This document shows positions 56,062-64,000 of a stretch of DNA of 64,000 nt, one piece after another. This DNA comes from Corynebacterium sp. J010B-136 (lineage in GTDB: Bacteria; Actinomycetota; Actinomycetes; Mycobacteriales; Mycobacteriaceae). A model generated the notes under the pieces. That model was not told the DNA's origin. It made no database searches and was given only the letters and a program-made list of their open reading frames with translations. The first letter of the stretch is position 1. Every line of letters starts with the position of its first letter. The stretch lies in the NCBI RefSeq assembly GCF_002967075.1, contig NZ_PUGE01000003.1, forward strand, positions 304,987 to 368,986. The letters are read 5' to 3'. The position numbers and the translations under genes are program-made.

Positions 56062-56799
56062 GTGAGTGCAGCGAAGCAACAGGCAGCGGCGGTTAACCCC
56101 GTTCCGAAGACACCAAAGAAAAAGACCATGTCCATCGGCGTGGTTTTGGAAAATCTGCAGCAGCAGTTTCCTGATGTCACCGTGTCTAAAATCCGCTTCT
56201 TGGAATCAGAGAAGCTGATTGCTCCGTCGCGCACTGCCTCAGGCTATCGCCGTTTCACCGAAGATGATGTGGAGCGTCTGCGCTACATTCTGACCCAGCA
56301 GCGTGACAACTACACGCCACTGAAGGTTATTCGTGAGCAGCTCGATGCCATGGATTCTGGTCAGGTCACCGCGATTGTCGGTGCGGGGCAGACCTCTACG
56401 TTGGTTTCTGCGGATAAATTCCGTGCACCTGTTATCACCCGTTTGACTGGTGAGGATGTGGCGGAACAGGCTGGCAGCACCGAGGCAACAGTCATGGCCT
56501 TGGTAAAAATCGGCCTTATCCATCCGGATTCTTCAGGATTTTTCACCGCTGACGATGTCTCGGTTGTTTCTTCGGCAGAAGCGCTGAAGGCTTTCGGTTT
56601 CGATGAGCGTCGCTTGAAGTCTTTGCGCAATAACGCTCGCCGTCAGGCGGACTTGATCTCTCAGGTAGTAACGCCTGTGGCTACTTCGAAGTCTGACACT
56701 GCGCGCCAGCAAGCAGAGGAAATGTCTTCACAGATGGCCGCGCTGGTTGTCTCGCTGCATGCGACTTTGGTCAAAACTGACCTGCGCAACGAATTTTAA
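56062..56799 (+). CDS. ftsR: MerR-type regulator FtsR
   Basis: The MerR helix-turn-helix domain includes VTVSKIRFLESEKLIAPSRTASGYRRFTEDDVERLRYIL, the classical recognition region. The chain then has a coiled-coil segment and a C-terminal helical domain. C. glutamicum FtsR, at the same position after odhI, activates ftsZ and affects cell division; that role is inferred by synteny. The GTG has GGAGAG upstream. Length 245 is typical of this group. A hairpin separates it from the next gene. Confidence 0.88.
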   Translation: MSAAKQQAAAVNPVPKTPKKKTMSIGVVLENLQQQFPDVTVSKIRFLESEKLIAPSRTASGYRRFTEDDVERLRYILTQQRDNYTPLKVIREQLDAMDSGQVTAIVGAGQTSTLVSADKFRAPVITRLTGEDVAEQAGSTEATVMALVKIGLIHPDSSGFFTADDVSVVSSAEALKAFGFDERRLKSLRNNARRQADLISQVVTPVATSKSDTARQQAEEMSSQMAALVVSLHATLVKTDLRNEF

Positions 56800-56820
56800 A
56801 GCAGCCCACGGGCTGTAAAC

Positions 56821-56866
56821 ACCACCCTTTTTCGCTGCATTAGCTGCGTGAAAATATTAGGGTGGT
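56821..56866 (+). terminator. Hairpin after ftsR
   Basis: An 8-bp stem ACCACCCT / AGGGTGGT (56821-56828, 56859-56866) with a nested TTTTTCGC/GCGTGAAAA pairing. No strong T run follows; it may be partial. Confidence 0.55.
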
Positions 56867-56900
56867 TTCATACTTTAAGACAAAGTTGTACTAGAAAGCG

Positions 56901-57578
56901 ATGACCATGAATGCGGTGAAACTAGAGTTCCTCGGCGTGCACATGATGGAGCCCGAAGATTTCTTATGTGCTTTGCTGGCGCACCCAGCTTCTCAAAAGA
57001 TCGTTCCCGTGTGGATGTCTTTAGCCGACGGCGCGCGCTTAAGCTCGCGGGCTGATGGCTTTAGCCCGTCGCGTCCAGATACCCATGACCTGCTTCTGGA
57101 TTTATTAGAAGACCAGGGTGGGGTCATTAGTATCGTGATCAATAATGTTCACGAGGGTGCTTTTTATGTCGAGGTCACCACGGGCGCAGAAAAAACGCTG
57201 GATGCACGGCTTTCCGATGCCCTGATTTTGTCCATGCACTTTAATGTCCCAGTGACTATGGATGAAGAGATTTTGAATATGTCCGGCATCTACGTCACTG
57301 AAGATGACTTGGATCAATACTTTGATATCGATTACTCGGAGACTTCTTTCATTCCGGGGCACACCTCGCGGCCAGTAAGTAGCGATCCGGATTCCACTTC
57401 CGCCTCTGGTGATGCGCAGGCCGATGCTGACTTTAGCCAGCTGATGCAATCGATGGGCTTGAGCGAAGACGAGCTGCGCCTCGATGAAGAATCGGGAGAC
57501 GAAGCATCGGAAGATGACCCATCGGAGGATGACCCATCGCAGGATGTAGACGGGGAAAGCTCCGAGGATAAGGAGTAA
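56901..57578 (+). CDS. Bifunctional nuclease (BFN/DUF151) domain protein
   Basis: The BFN domain begins at residue 1 and shows EFLGVHMMEPEDFLCALLAHPASQKIVPVWM, SRPDTHDLLLDLLEDQGGVISIVINNVHEGAFYVEV and DARLSDALILSMHFNVPVTMDEEILNMSGI. The family has DNase/RNase activity in plants and is found beside MerR regulators in actinobacteria. The C-terminal third is acidic and ends with tandem EDDPSEDDPS repeats. Length 225. Two ATGs (56901, 56907) compete. Confidence 0.88.
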   Translation: MTMNAVKLEFLGVHMMEPEDFLCALLAHPASQKIVPVWMSLADGARLSSRADGFSPSRPDTHDLLLDLLEDQGGVISIVINNVHEGAFYVEVTTGAEKTLDARLSDALILSMHFNVPVTMDEEILNMSGIYVTEDDLDQYFDIDYSETSFIPGHTSRPVSSDPDSTSASGDAQADADFSQLMQSMGLSEDELRLDEESGDEASEDDPSEDDPSQDVDGESSEDKE

Positions 57579-57656
57579 AACCCGCTTTAGCCAGCACCTT
57601 TAAGCCACTTGGGGGTAGTGGTGGGGGTGTTGGAGCTGCGAATTTTAAGAAAAGAA

Positions 57657-57670
57657 TGACACGCGTGTCA
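57657..57670. promoter_or_regulatory. Perfect palindrome before the second MerR gene
   Basis: TGACACGCGTGTCA is a perfect 14-base palindrome, 150 bases before the GTG of the MerR-type gene. It looks like a dimeric regulator operator. A direct relation to the MerR product cannot be shown. Confidence 0.45.
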
Positions 57671-57820
57671 CTAATGATGGATTCAAGATCTGCAGGGTCT
57701 AAGGTTTAAGTAGAGATTGAGACTTTGCAGCATCGGCGAAGTCCCCAGGGTTGACGTTTGGCAATCCATGGCAAATAATGAACCTATAGCTTTTGAGCTA
57801 AACATCATTGGAGTAATTAC

Positions 57821-58438
57821 GTGTCTAAGAACGAAGAAGTCCTGATCACTGGCGACAGCAGCCACATCGAAAAAGCTGCGCAAGAAGTTACCAAAGAAAC
57901 CACCGAGCCTTATCAGGAATCCCTTTTTGATGTAGGCCCTGATGAGCAAGTTGGCTACCGCGTTCCTATCGCGTGCCAAGTTGCGGGTATTACCTACCGC
58001 CAGCTGGACTACTGGGCACGCACCAACCTGGTTAACCCTTCGATCCGCACCGCGCGCGGCTCCGGCTCGCAGCGCCTTTACTCCTTCCGCGACGTGCTCG
58101 TGTTGAAGATCGTCAAGCGCTTGCTGGATACTGGCATTTCTTTGCAGAATATCCGCTTGGCAGTTGATTCCCTGCGCGACTTGGGCGTTAATGAAATCTC
58201 CGAGCTGACCCTAGTCTCCGATGGCACCACCGTTTATGAGTGCCGTTCCAATGATGAAGTCATTGACTTGCTGGCTGGTGGCCAGGGCGTATTCGGTATT
58301 GCCATTCCAGGTATCATGAAGGAACTCTCCGGCACCATTTCTTCCTTCCCATCAGAGCGCGTTGACTTTGATGAGGGCGAGGCAACCGTCGTCGGCATTG
58401 ACGAGCTTGCACAGCTGCGCGAGCGCAAGACTTCCTAA
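57821..58438 (+). CDS. MerR-type transcriptional regulator (Rv1830-like)
   Basis: The N-terminal 60 residues are acidic and polar; then the MerR motif YRVPIACQVAGITYRQLDYWARTNLVNPSIRTARGSGSQRLYSFRDVLVLKIVKRLLDTGISLQNIRLAV appears. The C-terminal region (GGQGVFGIAIPGIMKELSG) is the ligand or interaction domain. The order odhI-MerR-BFN-MerR matches mycobacterial Rv1827-Rv1830. GTG with TTGGAG upstream. Length 205. Confidence 0.88.
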   Translation: MSKNEEVLITGDSSHIEKAAQEVTKETTEPYQESLFDVGPDEQVGYRVPIACQVAGITYRQLDYWARTNLVNPSIRTARGSGSQRLYSFRDVLVLKIVKRLLDTGISLQNIRLAVDSLRDLGVNEISELTLVSDGTTVYECRSNDEVIDLLAGGQGVFGIAIPGIMKELSGTISSFPSERVDFDEGEATVVGIDELAQLRERKTS

Positions 58439-58478
58439 AGCATAGTTAAAGCTTAGATAGAACTCTTAGACAAAGATT

Positions 58479-58515
58479 AATCCGCTGACTTCCTAGATGA
58501 GGAAGCCAGCGGATT
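58479..58515. terminator. Convergent terminator
   Basis: A 15-bp stem AATCCGCTGACTTCC / GGAAGCCAGCGGATT (58479-58493, 58501-58515) with one mismatch and TTTT following. It sits between the second MerR gene (+) and the large protein (-). Confidence 0.8.
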
Positions 58516-58520
58516 TTCGT

Positions 58521-61500
58521 TTAGATGCTGCCGTGGGCGCGGACTAGCTGGCGAGCTTCTTCCATAACGAGGTAATAGGTCGTCAAGGTAGGAGCGAGCT
58601 GCGCAATATCTGCCCACGCCTTCAAGTGCTCAGACTTGATCGGGGTGAAGAACTTCGCGATGCCCTTTTGTTCCGCCGCAGCCGCGCGCGAAACGTGTGC
58701 CGCTGCCACGGTGATATAAGGTCCCCAGGCCCACCAGTTCTTCTGACGCTGGCCGTAGGTCGCTCCGAATTTGCGCAGCAGCACGAGGTGGCGGCGCACA
58801 TCGTCGCCGACCATGTTGGCCTCTTGCTCGAAAAGTTCTTGGCGCAGTTCCACAAGACCTTCGATGTCCTCGAACTTACGGCGGTGGCGCAGCAGCTCAA
58901 ACCAGCCGTGGCGCAACGCCTTCGCGTCGACGATGCCGCGGTCACCAGCGATATCGTTGAGTGCCTCAACTGCCTCGGAAAGTGCATTGGCCTGCGCTGC
59001 GGTGACGACTTCCTTCATGATTTGCTGGGTATCACGCAGTGGGGAGAGCACCAAAGAAGTCGGCTCAGCGGTCTTCGGTGGCAAGGTAGCAGGTACGGAG
59101 CCATCGATAAGTCCGGTGAGGTAGTCGCCGCCATTGAGCTGGACAAATGCCAGCGCATCTTCGCGGGCTTCGCCGGTGAGGTTGCCATCGATAAGCTCAT
59201 TGAGCAGCTCTAGGGCATAAACCCACGCGGTGGCGCGGAAATCGACCATGCGCTCACCGTTGGAGTGGAAGTCGAAATTCGCAAGACCGTGGTAGATGGT
59301 CAGCGCCGGCTGGTCACCAACGCGCACATTCGAGCGGCCCAAAGATTCCAGCATGTGACGCGGGTCCGAGTTAACGGTCCGACGCACCGCAGCGCGCAGC
59401 GGGGAAAGCAGCGGATCATCGACGTTGCGCAATGCATAAAGGTGACGCCACAGCGCTGGTTGCAAAGGCTTTTCGATGCGCTCTTTCTCATTACTCTTCG
59501 ACAACTGCCACGACAGCTGCGCGCCATCGGCGGTGTCAAAATGGCCTTCCTGGTTGACCACGATGGCGCTAAAGGTCGGGCGATTAGGCGCCTTAGCGAT
59601 GAAACCAGGATAAGATTCCACGACGTCGAGAACCAGCGGGCCGGCGTCCTGGAGTTCTTCTGGCACGGTGCAGCTGAGGCCCGCGTCGAAGGCAACGCTC
59701 CAGGGTTCGATGTCTGGGCGGGTAGCTGGCCATAAAAATCCCGCTAGGTCCTTGTCGCTGGAGTAGCCAGAAATCCGCAGGCTATCACCGACAATATTGG
59801 CGGTGATTTCCGGAACGGTTTCCGTAAAGCGCGCGGTCGTAGCGATGACAACATCCGGGGTAGCGTGTGCGGCATAGGCCTTTTCATATTCGGCTACGGA
59901 TTCATAAGGCTTTGTCTTGCCGGCAGAATCGAGCTCTTCCCAGGTCTCTGCCGCATTTTTGGGATGCCATGCCAAGGTCGCCAGGATGGATGCATGCGCC
60001 GACTTAAACGCCGCACGGATAGACGCATTGGTGGTGGTGAAAATCGCTCCGCCACGCTTGCGCTTGAGCTGAATGACCTTGACCTTGCGCGAGATCTCGT
60101 GTGTTAGTAGCAGGGAAGCAGTGCCACCGATGGCCCCGGGGAAGTGAATACGGAACTCACCATTTTTCGACAGTGAGTCCAAAGCGATAGTGTTGGGGAA
60201 GTAGTCCCAATCAGGCTGCTCGCCACGCTGATCGACGGAGTACGCCAGCGCCTTCGGCACGACGACGACATCGAGGTGATAATCGGCGGGGTTGGAGATC
60301 ACAAAGGAAGTGGAGCGTTCATCGCGGTCGATGGGTTGCGCGCGCTCAAAGGGGATATCGATGTACTTCTCAGAAGTAATCCGGGGCGCGAAATATGCCT
60401 TGGTGTAGGCATTAGCATCACCGGTTTGGTCAGGGTGGCGAAAGTTTGCGCCCGAGTCGCCGGTATAAGACACGCGCAGGTTAAAACCTTCGGCCATGTT
60501 GTAGGTGCGGCGCTCAACTAATTCGCCGTTGCGCAAAACGTCAATGTCGTAGTGGCCGATCCAGGCGTCTTCAAAGACGTCGTCGAAAAGTGGAAAAGGC
60601 TTGCCTTCGTGCTGGTCAAGCTCAATCTTCTCTTCTACCAATTCGCGCTCTGGCAGCTCTTCGTAGGCATAAGCTTCAGCGGTGGTGTCGGTGTAGTACA
60701 GCTCTACGGTCCACTCAGCGCCATCGTGCTTTGGCAGCGCGAGCTTTGGGGACGTGGTGTACAGCGGCTTGGCGTCGACGCCTTGGGCATCGCTGATGCG
60801 TCCAGCGGCATCGAACCAGCGAGGCGCATAAAGATTGCCAATGTGTACCTGCTTGGCGGTGTGGGCCTTCGAGGTGGAGTTTGCGGCGCCGTAGCTCATC
60901 AACAGCACGTTGGTGATATCAAGCTCGCGGAATTCAAAGAGCGACCACTCGGGCCAGGAGCTAAATTTCAGCTCATCTGTAGGCACAGCGGTACGAGTTG
61001 GGAAGGTTTCTTCCGCGTCGATCTCAGAGGATTCAATGGGTTCTGCAGACTCTGTAGACTCTACAGGCTCTGCCGTTTCGACTGGCTCCACAACATCTGC
61101 GGGCAGCTGGAACTTCGTGCCCGTCGGGGCCAAAATCAGTGCCGTGGAGGTGGTGATGCGGTTTTGGTCGTGGGCGCGCTGCAGATCTGGGTTAAAGACC
61201 ACGGCCGGGAAGCTGGAGTCAATAACCGGCAGGCGAAGCTTTTCACCGGTCGCGGAATTAGTCACGGTGATGCGCGCGGTGGGCTGGACGATGCTTACCC
61301 GCTGGCTTTGCGGGCGGCCGTCCTCATCAAGGGAGGCGGGGATGCGGAAGCTGTCAAAGCCAGCATCGATGAGCCACTCGATATATTCATCATCGCTGGG
61401 CATGATGGCGGGCAGGATCAGGTAAAGCTTGCCGGTATCCGGTTCCAACATCAGATGCGGTTGCTCTGGCAAGGCTGGGGCCACCGCGACAAGGGAAACC

Positions 61501-61868
61501 TCAGCCGGAGCGAGCTCAGCCACAGCGCTGATAGCGTCTTTGTTCTTGCAACCCAACTGGTCCGCCAAGACTGCTTTCAGCGTGGTCTTATTGCGAGAAT
61601 GCTCAGCGCCATTAAAGCGGGCGATGGCAGACACGGTGGGGTAGGCAGACAGTACCTCTGCCACAGATTCCTGCGCTGATACTGCCGCGGTTAGGCCGTG
61701 GCCCAGCTCGGTTGAGCACCAGTCAAGCTGCGCCTGGGTGAGCTGCAGCTTGTCAGCTGCGGCAAGTGCCTGTTCAGCCGCAGCCAAGCGCTGCTGGGTA
61801 TCAGGATGCCGCTGGGCGGCCTCGATAAAGTTGGCAGTGGATGAAACTAAAACCTGTGAAGTAGACAA
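58521..61868 (-). CDS. Large unrecognised protein (about 1115 residues)
   Basis: I do not recognise this family. The only start I can support is TTG 61868 (MSTSQVLVSSTANFIEAA). Regions: an N-terminal helical stretch (1-80, Ala/Gln-rich), a beta-rich domain to about 260, an acidic linker of repeating EPVE/ESTE units (about 262-295), a second beta-rich region (about 300-600, with DIDVLRNGELVERRTYNMAEGFNLRVSY), then an alpha/beta region and a final helical domain with basic RRHLVLLRKFGATYGQRQKN. No signal peptide or membrane helix is evident, so it is probably cytosolic. It is separated by 131 bases from the FAD-binding protein, on the same strand. Confidence 0.75.
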   Translation of the reverse strand: MSTSQVLVSSTANFIEAAQRHPDTQQRLAAAEQALAAADKLQLTQAQLDWCSTELGHGLTAAVSAQESVAEVLSAYPTVSAIARFNGAEHSRNKTTLKAVLADQLGCKNKDAISAVAELAPAEVSLVAVAPALPEQPHLMLEPDTGKLYLILPAIMPSDDEYIEWLIDAGFDSFRIPASLDEDGRPQSQRVSIVQPTARITVTNSATGEKLRLPVIDSSFPAVVFNPDLQRAHDQNRITTSTALILAPTGTKFQLPADVVEPVETAEPVESTESAEPIESSEIDAEETFPTRTAVPTDELKFSSWPEWSLFEFRELDITNVLLMSYGAANSTSKAHTAKQVHIGNLYAPRWFDAAGRISDAQGVDAKPLYTTSPKLALPKHDGAEWTVELYYTDTTAEAYAYEELPERELVEEKIELDQHEGKPFPLFDDVFEDAWIGHYDIDVLRNGELVERRTYNMAEGFNLRVSYTGDSGANFRHPDQTGDANAYTKAYFAPRITSEKYIDIPFERAQPIDRDERSTSFVISNPADYHLDVVVVPKALAYSVDQRGEQPDWDYFPNTIALDSLSKNGEFRIHFPGAIGGTASLLLTHEISRKVKVIQLKRKRGGAIFTTTNASIRAAFKSAHASILATLAWHPKNAAETWEELDSAGKTKPYESVAEYEKAYAAHATPDVVIATTARFTETVPEITANIVGDSLRISGYSSDKDLAGFLWPATRPDIEPWSVAFDAGLSCTVPEELQDAGPLVLDVVESYPGFIAKAPNRPTFSAIVVNQEGHFDTADGAQLSWQLSKSNEKERIEKPLQPALWRHLYALRNVDDPLLSPLRAAVRRTVNSDPRHMLESLGRSNVRVGDQPALTIYHGLANFDFHSNGERMVDFRATAWVYALELLNELIDGNLTGEAREDALAFVQLNGGDYLTGLIDGSVPATLPPKTAEPTSLVLSPLRDTQQIMKEVVTAAQANALSEAVEALNDIAGDRGIVDAKALRHGWFELLRHRRKFEDIEGLVELRQELFEQEANMVGDDVRRHLVLLRKFGATYGQRQKNWWAWGPYITVAAAHVSRAAAAEQKGIAKFFTPIKSEHLKAWADIAQLAPTLTTYYLVMEEARQLVRAHGSI

Positions 61869-61999
61869 AAACCTATAATCCTGAAGTAGAACGCATTGAT
61901 TTTGAGCTCTGATCTGCGTGCCCGATGTGCAGATACTGCTGAGAGTTTAACTATTTTGCCATACTTCGGCACCAAAACCGATACGTGCTGTTCGCGGCT

Positions 62000-64000
62000 T
62001 TAAATTTTTACACCCGCGGTCACAAGCAGGCTGCGCGCCACCTTATCGGTTTCCTGCAGCATGAGAGGATTCGTTCCTGGCATTGGCGAAATTGTGGTGT
62101 CTGGCCACTGCGAATAGGTCGGGATTCCCGCAACGTGCAGGCGCGGATCTTTTGATCCATCTGAGTGGATGGTGCGACGTGTTTCATCGTCGGTAGCAGG
62201 AGAGCCGGTCTCATTTCCGCCGTCGATAAATGGGGTGACGCGGTTGGCAATAGACAACTCGAGGCTGTCGCCGGGGTGGCGGACATCGGGCTGGTGCATC
62301 CAGGCATCGATAAGTACTGGCGAATGCACGGCACGGGAGCCTGAAGTCATGACGAATTCCTGCTGGCTGCTGGCAGGCGGAGTCTTGATGGTCACGGAAG
62401 TGCGGTCGCCAACGAAGGTGACCAGGCCAGCATCGACTAAGGCGAGCAATTGACGAGTGCGGAATAGTGGTGGGCCAGAGCCAACCATCTGTCCCAAAGT
62501 CATAAACTCCTTGTAGGCACCCGTGCGGGTTTCCCAGATGAAGCGGCCATTGGAACCCAAAATGGAGGCAGGTTTGCGGGCAGCAGAAATAGCCCATAGG
62601 CCGGATTTCAGTGGGGAGTTGCGCGCGGCGACGGCTTCGCGGATATCGCGATCAAGGCGGCTCGCAATCCGCGTGGTCAGCTCGCGGGTAGTAAAATCAG
62701 CAACCCCGACGCCCTTTTTCGATAGTGGTGCGATCCAGTCAGTGAGCTCGAAAGGCTCCGTGGTCAGATCCTGCAGCGCAGCGCCCAGGGCAGCAGGCAG
62801 GGCGCTGGCGTCATTGCTGTTGGAAGGTACGGCAACGGACTCGATGGCTGATAGAACCTCTTCCAAGGTCGCGGTGAGAGATTCAGGGCGCACGCGGTGC
62901 AAGGTGGTGTAGTACTCGGTGTAGGCATCGCGCACAATCGCCGGCCACACCTCGGCTCCGAAGTCGATGGATTGCTCTGGGGCATCCTGATGCGCGGCGA
63001 TAACTTCCTTCAAACGCGCAAGGTTCGCCTTGGGTGGCAGGGAGTGATATTCCGATTTAGGCAGGTAAGGGTAGCCGCGGCCGGAGCCGACATAAAAGTG
63101 CGGTTCATTTCCGGAAGGGACATAGCGCAGCCCGGCGCGCGCGGAGTCATCAGGGATGAATTCGCCGCCGCGGTCGATGGTCAAAAGCGCCATGACATCG
63201 AAAAAGCCCATGCCCAGCCCGCGCACCAGCACGTCGGCGCCAGCAGGGACGACGGAGAGGTCCTGTTCAATGGGGTTATTAGGCCGAATCCAGGTCAGCC
63301 CGGAGTTGGCAAAGATTTCTTCTTCGGCATTGGCTGCAGGCTGCGTCCAGCCAGAGGCCAGCACGGTAGCGTGCGCCTCGACGGTCTCACCGGTAGAAAG
63401 CTCAATGAGGTCCGCGTCCTCTGCTGAACGAATGTTCAGCGCGCGGGCACGGTGGTTAATCACTTCAACACCTGTGGGCAGCTGCGCCAAGGCAACCTCT
63501 AGTGCCCAGCGCAGGTAGGCGCCGTAGAGGGCGCGCGAAGGGTTGGATTCGGGCACCGTCGCAGCGATCTCCGCGGCGAATTCCTGTGCGATGGAGGGGT
63601 GCGGCGGGAAGGCATCGAAAAGCTCTTGCTTTGGCTTGTCGATGCCGTCGCGCTCCCCACGCAACAGCTGAATCCATTCGTACTGGATGGGCCCTTCCAA
63701 AACGGGCGCGCCGACGGTGGAGCCGGGCTCGGTAAAGAGCGTGACGGCCCCTGCGAGCGTATTCATGCACAAAGTGTGGGTTTGTTCCGTGTCCCAGATG
63801 CGCCCGGCGCCGTGCTGCGCGTCGTCAATCAAGTGAATCGTGAACTGGGCGCTGTCACCGACTGCGGCACCCGACCTGCCGAGATAAGCGGCGATTCTTT
63901 CGATAATGGAGATGCCGCGGGGTCCTGCACCCACAATGGCAATCGAAGCACGCGGGGAGGGGGTTTGGGAGGTGGTGCCTCGAGTGGGGGTGGAAGACAT
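62000..64000 (-). CDS. FAD/NAD(P)-binding protein (reaches window edge)
   Basis: The N-terminal dinucleotide motif SIAIVGAGPRGISIIERIAAYLG defines an FAD-dependent protein of the FAD_NAD_binding_9 type. Further parts include TVLASGWTQPAA, GLGMGFFDVMALLTIDRGGEF and a C-terminal VAGIPTYSQWPDTTISPMPGTNP. A plausible ATG lies exactly at the window end (64000), and the polar MSSTPTRGTTSQ leader looks like a real N terminus, but an upstream start cannot be excluded. The substrate is unknown. It precedes the large unrecognised protein on the same strand and may be transcribed with it. Confidence 0.75.
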   Translation of the reverse strand: MSSTPTRGTTSQTPSPRASIAIVGAGPRGISIIERIAAYLGRSGAAVGDSAQFTIHLIDDAQHGAGRIWDTEQTHTLCMNTLAGAVTLFTEPGSTVGAPVLEGPIQYEWIQLLRGERDGIDKPKQELFDAFPPHPSIAQEFAAEIAATVPESNPSRALYGAYLRWALEVALAQLPTGVEVINHRARALNIRSAEDADLIELSTGETVEAHATVLASGWTQPAANAEEEIFANSGLTWIRPNNPIEQDLSVVPAGADVLVRGLGMGFFDVMALLTIDRGGEFIPDDSARAGLRYVPSGNEPHFYVGSGRGYPYLPKSEYHSLPPKANLARLKEVIAAHQDAPEQSIDFGAEVWPAIVRDAYTEYYTTLHRVRPESLTATLEEVLSAIESVAVPSNSNDASALPAALGAALQDLTTEPFELTDWIAPLSKKGVGVADFTTRELTTRIASRLDRDIREAVAARNSPLKSGLWAISAARKPASILGSNGRFIWETRTGAYKEFMTLGQMVGSGPPLFRTRQLLALVDAGLVTFVGDRTSVTIKTPPASSQQEFVMTSGSRAVHSPVLIDAWMHQPDVRHPGDSLELSIANRVTPFIDGGNETGSPATDDETRRTIHSDGSKDPRLHVAGIPTYSQWPDTTISPMPGTNPLMLQETDKVARSLLVTAGVKI

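Noticed and set aside
60552..61679. Long plus-strand ORF (375 codons) opposite the large unrecognised protein
   Set aside because: It lies wholly antisense to the 1115-residue ORF, whose composition is protein-like throughout; the antisense product is Gly/Val/Arg-rich with no domain and no ribosome site.
1..64000. CRISPR arrays, transposases, phage genes or attachment sites
   Set aside because: No regularly spaced repeats, transposase or integrase motifs were recognised; the only tRNA has no adjacent duplicated 3' end.

Overview
The window is a stretch of chromosome from an actinobacterium of the genus Corynebacterium. The clearest signs are an OdhI (GarA-type FHA) protein with the corynebacterial ETTSVF phosphorylation segment, the secA2-odhI-ftsR-BFN-merR block, and the ruvCAB-yajC-secDF-substrate-binding protein-apt-rel order known from C. 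glutamicum. GTG starts and leaderless-looking promoters are also frequent. No phage, insertion sequence or CRISPR array was seen. Almost every long ORF has one coherent housekeeping or envelope role, so this is core genome with a few accessory pockets.

Layout: 1-11.4 kb holds Holliday-junction processing (ruvC, ruvA, ruvB), Sec accessory membrane proteins (yajC, secD, secF), an orphan peptide-binding lipoprotein, adenine salvage (apt) and the stringent-response enzyme (rel). 11.5-18.2 kb holds a secreted 5'-nucleotidase, a small acidic secreted protein, a membrane-anchored cyclophilin, thiol peroxidase, an MBL hydrolase and hisS. 18.3-23.7 kb is a minus-strand run: serine dehydratase, an FMN reductase/luciferase-like monooxygenase pair, a HEPN-like plus CBS protein, and a zinc metallopeptidase. 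23.8-33.4 kb holds aspS, an APH-like kinase, rarA, alaS, ruvX and mltG. 33.4-41.7 kb is the shikimate cluster (aroE, a prepilin peptidase, aroC, aroK, aroB, aroQ) followed by an Xaa-Pro peptidase, efp, nusB and a PPK2 polyphosphate kinase. 41.8-50.5 kb holds tandem YbjN proteins, a methyltransferase, a two-gene ABC exporter, a lipoprotein esterase, a solitary adenine methyltransferase and a serine-type permease. 50.9-58.4 kb holds an orphan antitoxin-like protein, tRNA-Pro(GGG), a YchJ-like protein, an alpha/beta hydrolase-OsmC fusion, secA2, odhI and two MerR regulators flanking a BFN protein. 58.5-64 kb holds a very large unrecognised protein and an FAD/NAD(P)-binding protein reaching the window edge.

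Points that stand out: (1) the ABC exporter subunits at 43.7-46.9 kb have complementary losses, one keeping only the signature motif and the other keeping Walker A/B but losing the signature, so only one ATP site should be possible; (2) the CBS protein at 21.9-22.7 kb has an N-terminal HEPN-like domain with an R-x4-H motif; (3) two unannotated small ORFs (623-739 and 32101-32190) overlap the start codons of ruvA and mltG; (4) the adenine methyltransferase is translationally coupled to an amino-acid permease; (5) mutually exclusive hairpins precede the kinase at 25.8 kb. Functions rest on recognised motifs and remembered family features; no database search was possible.
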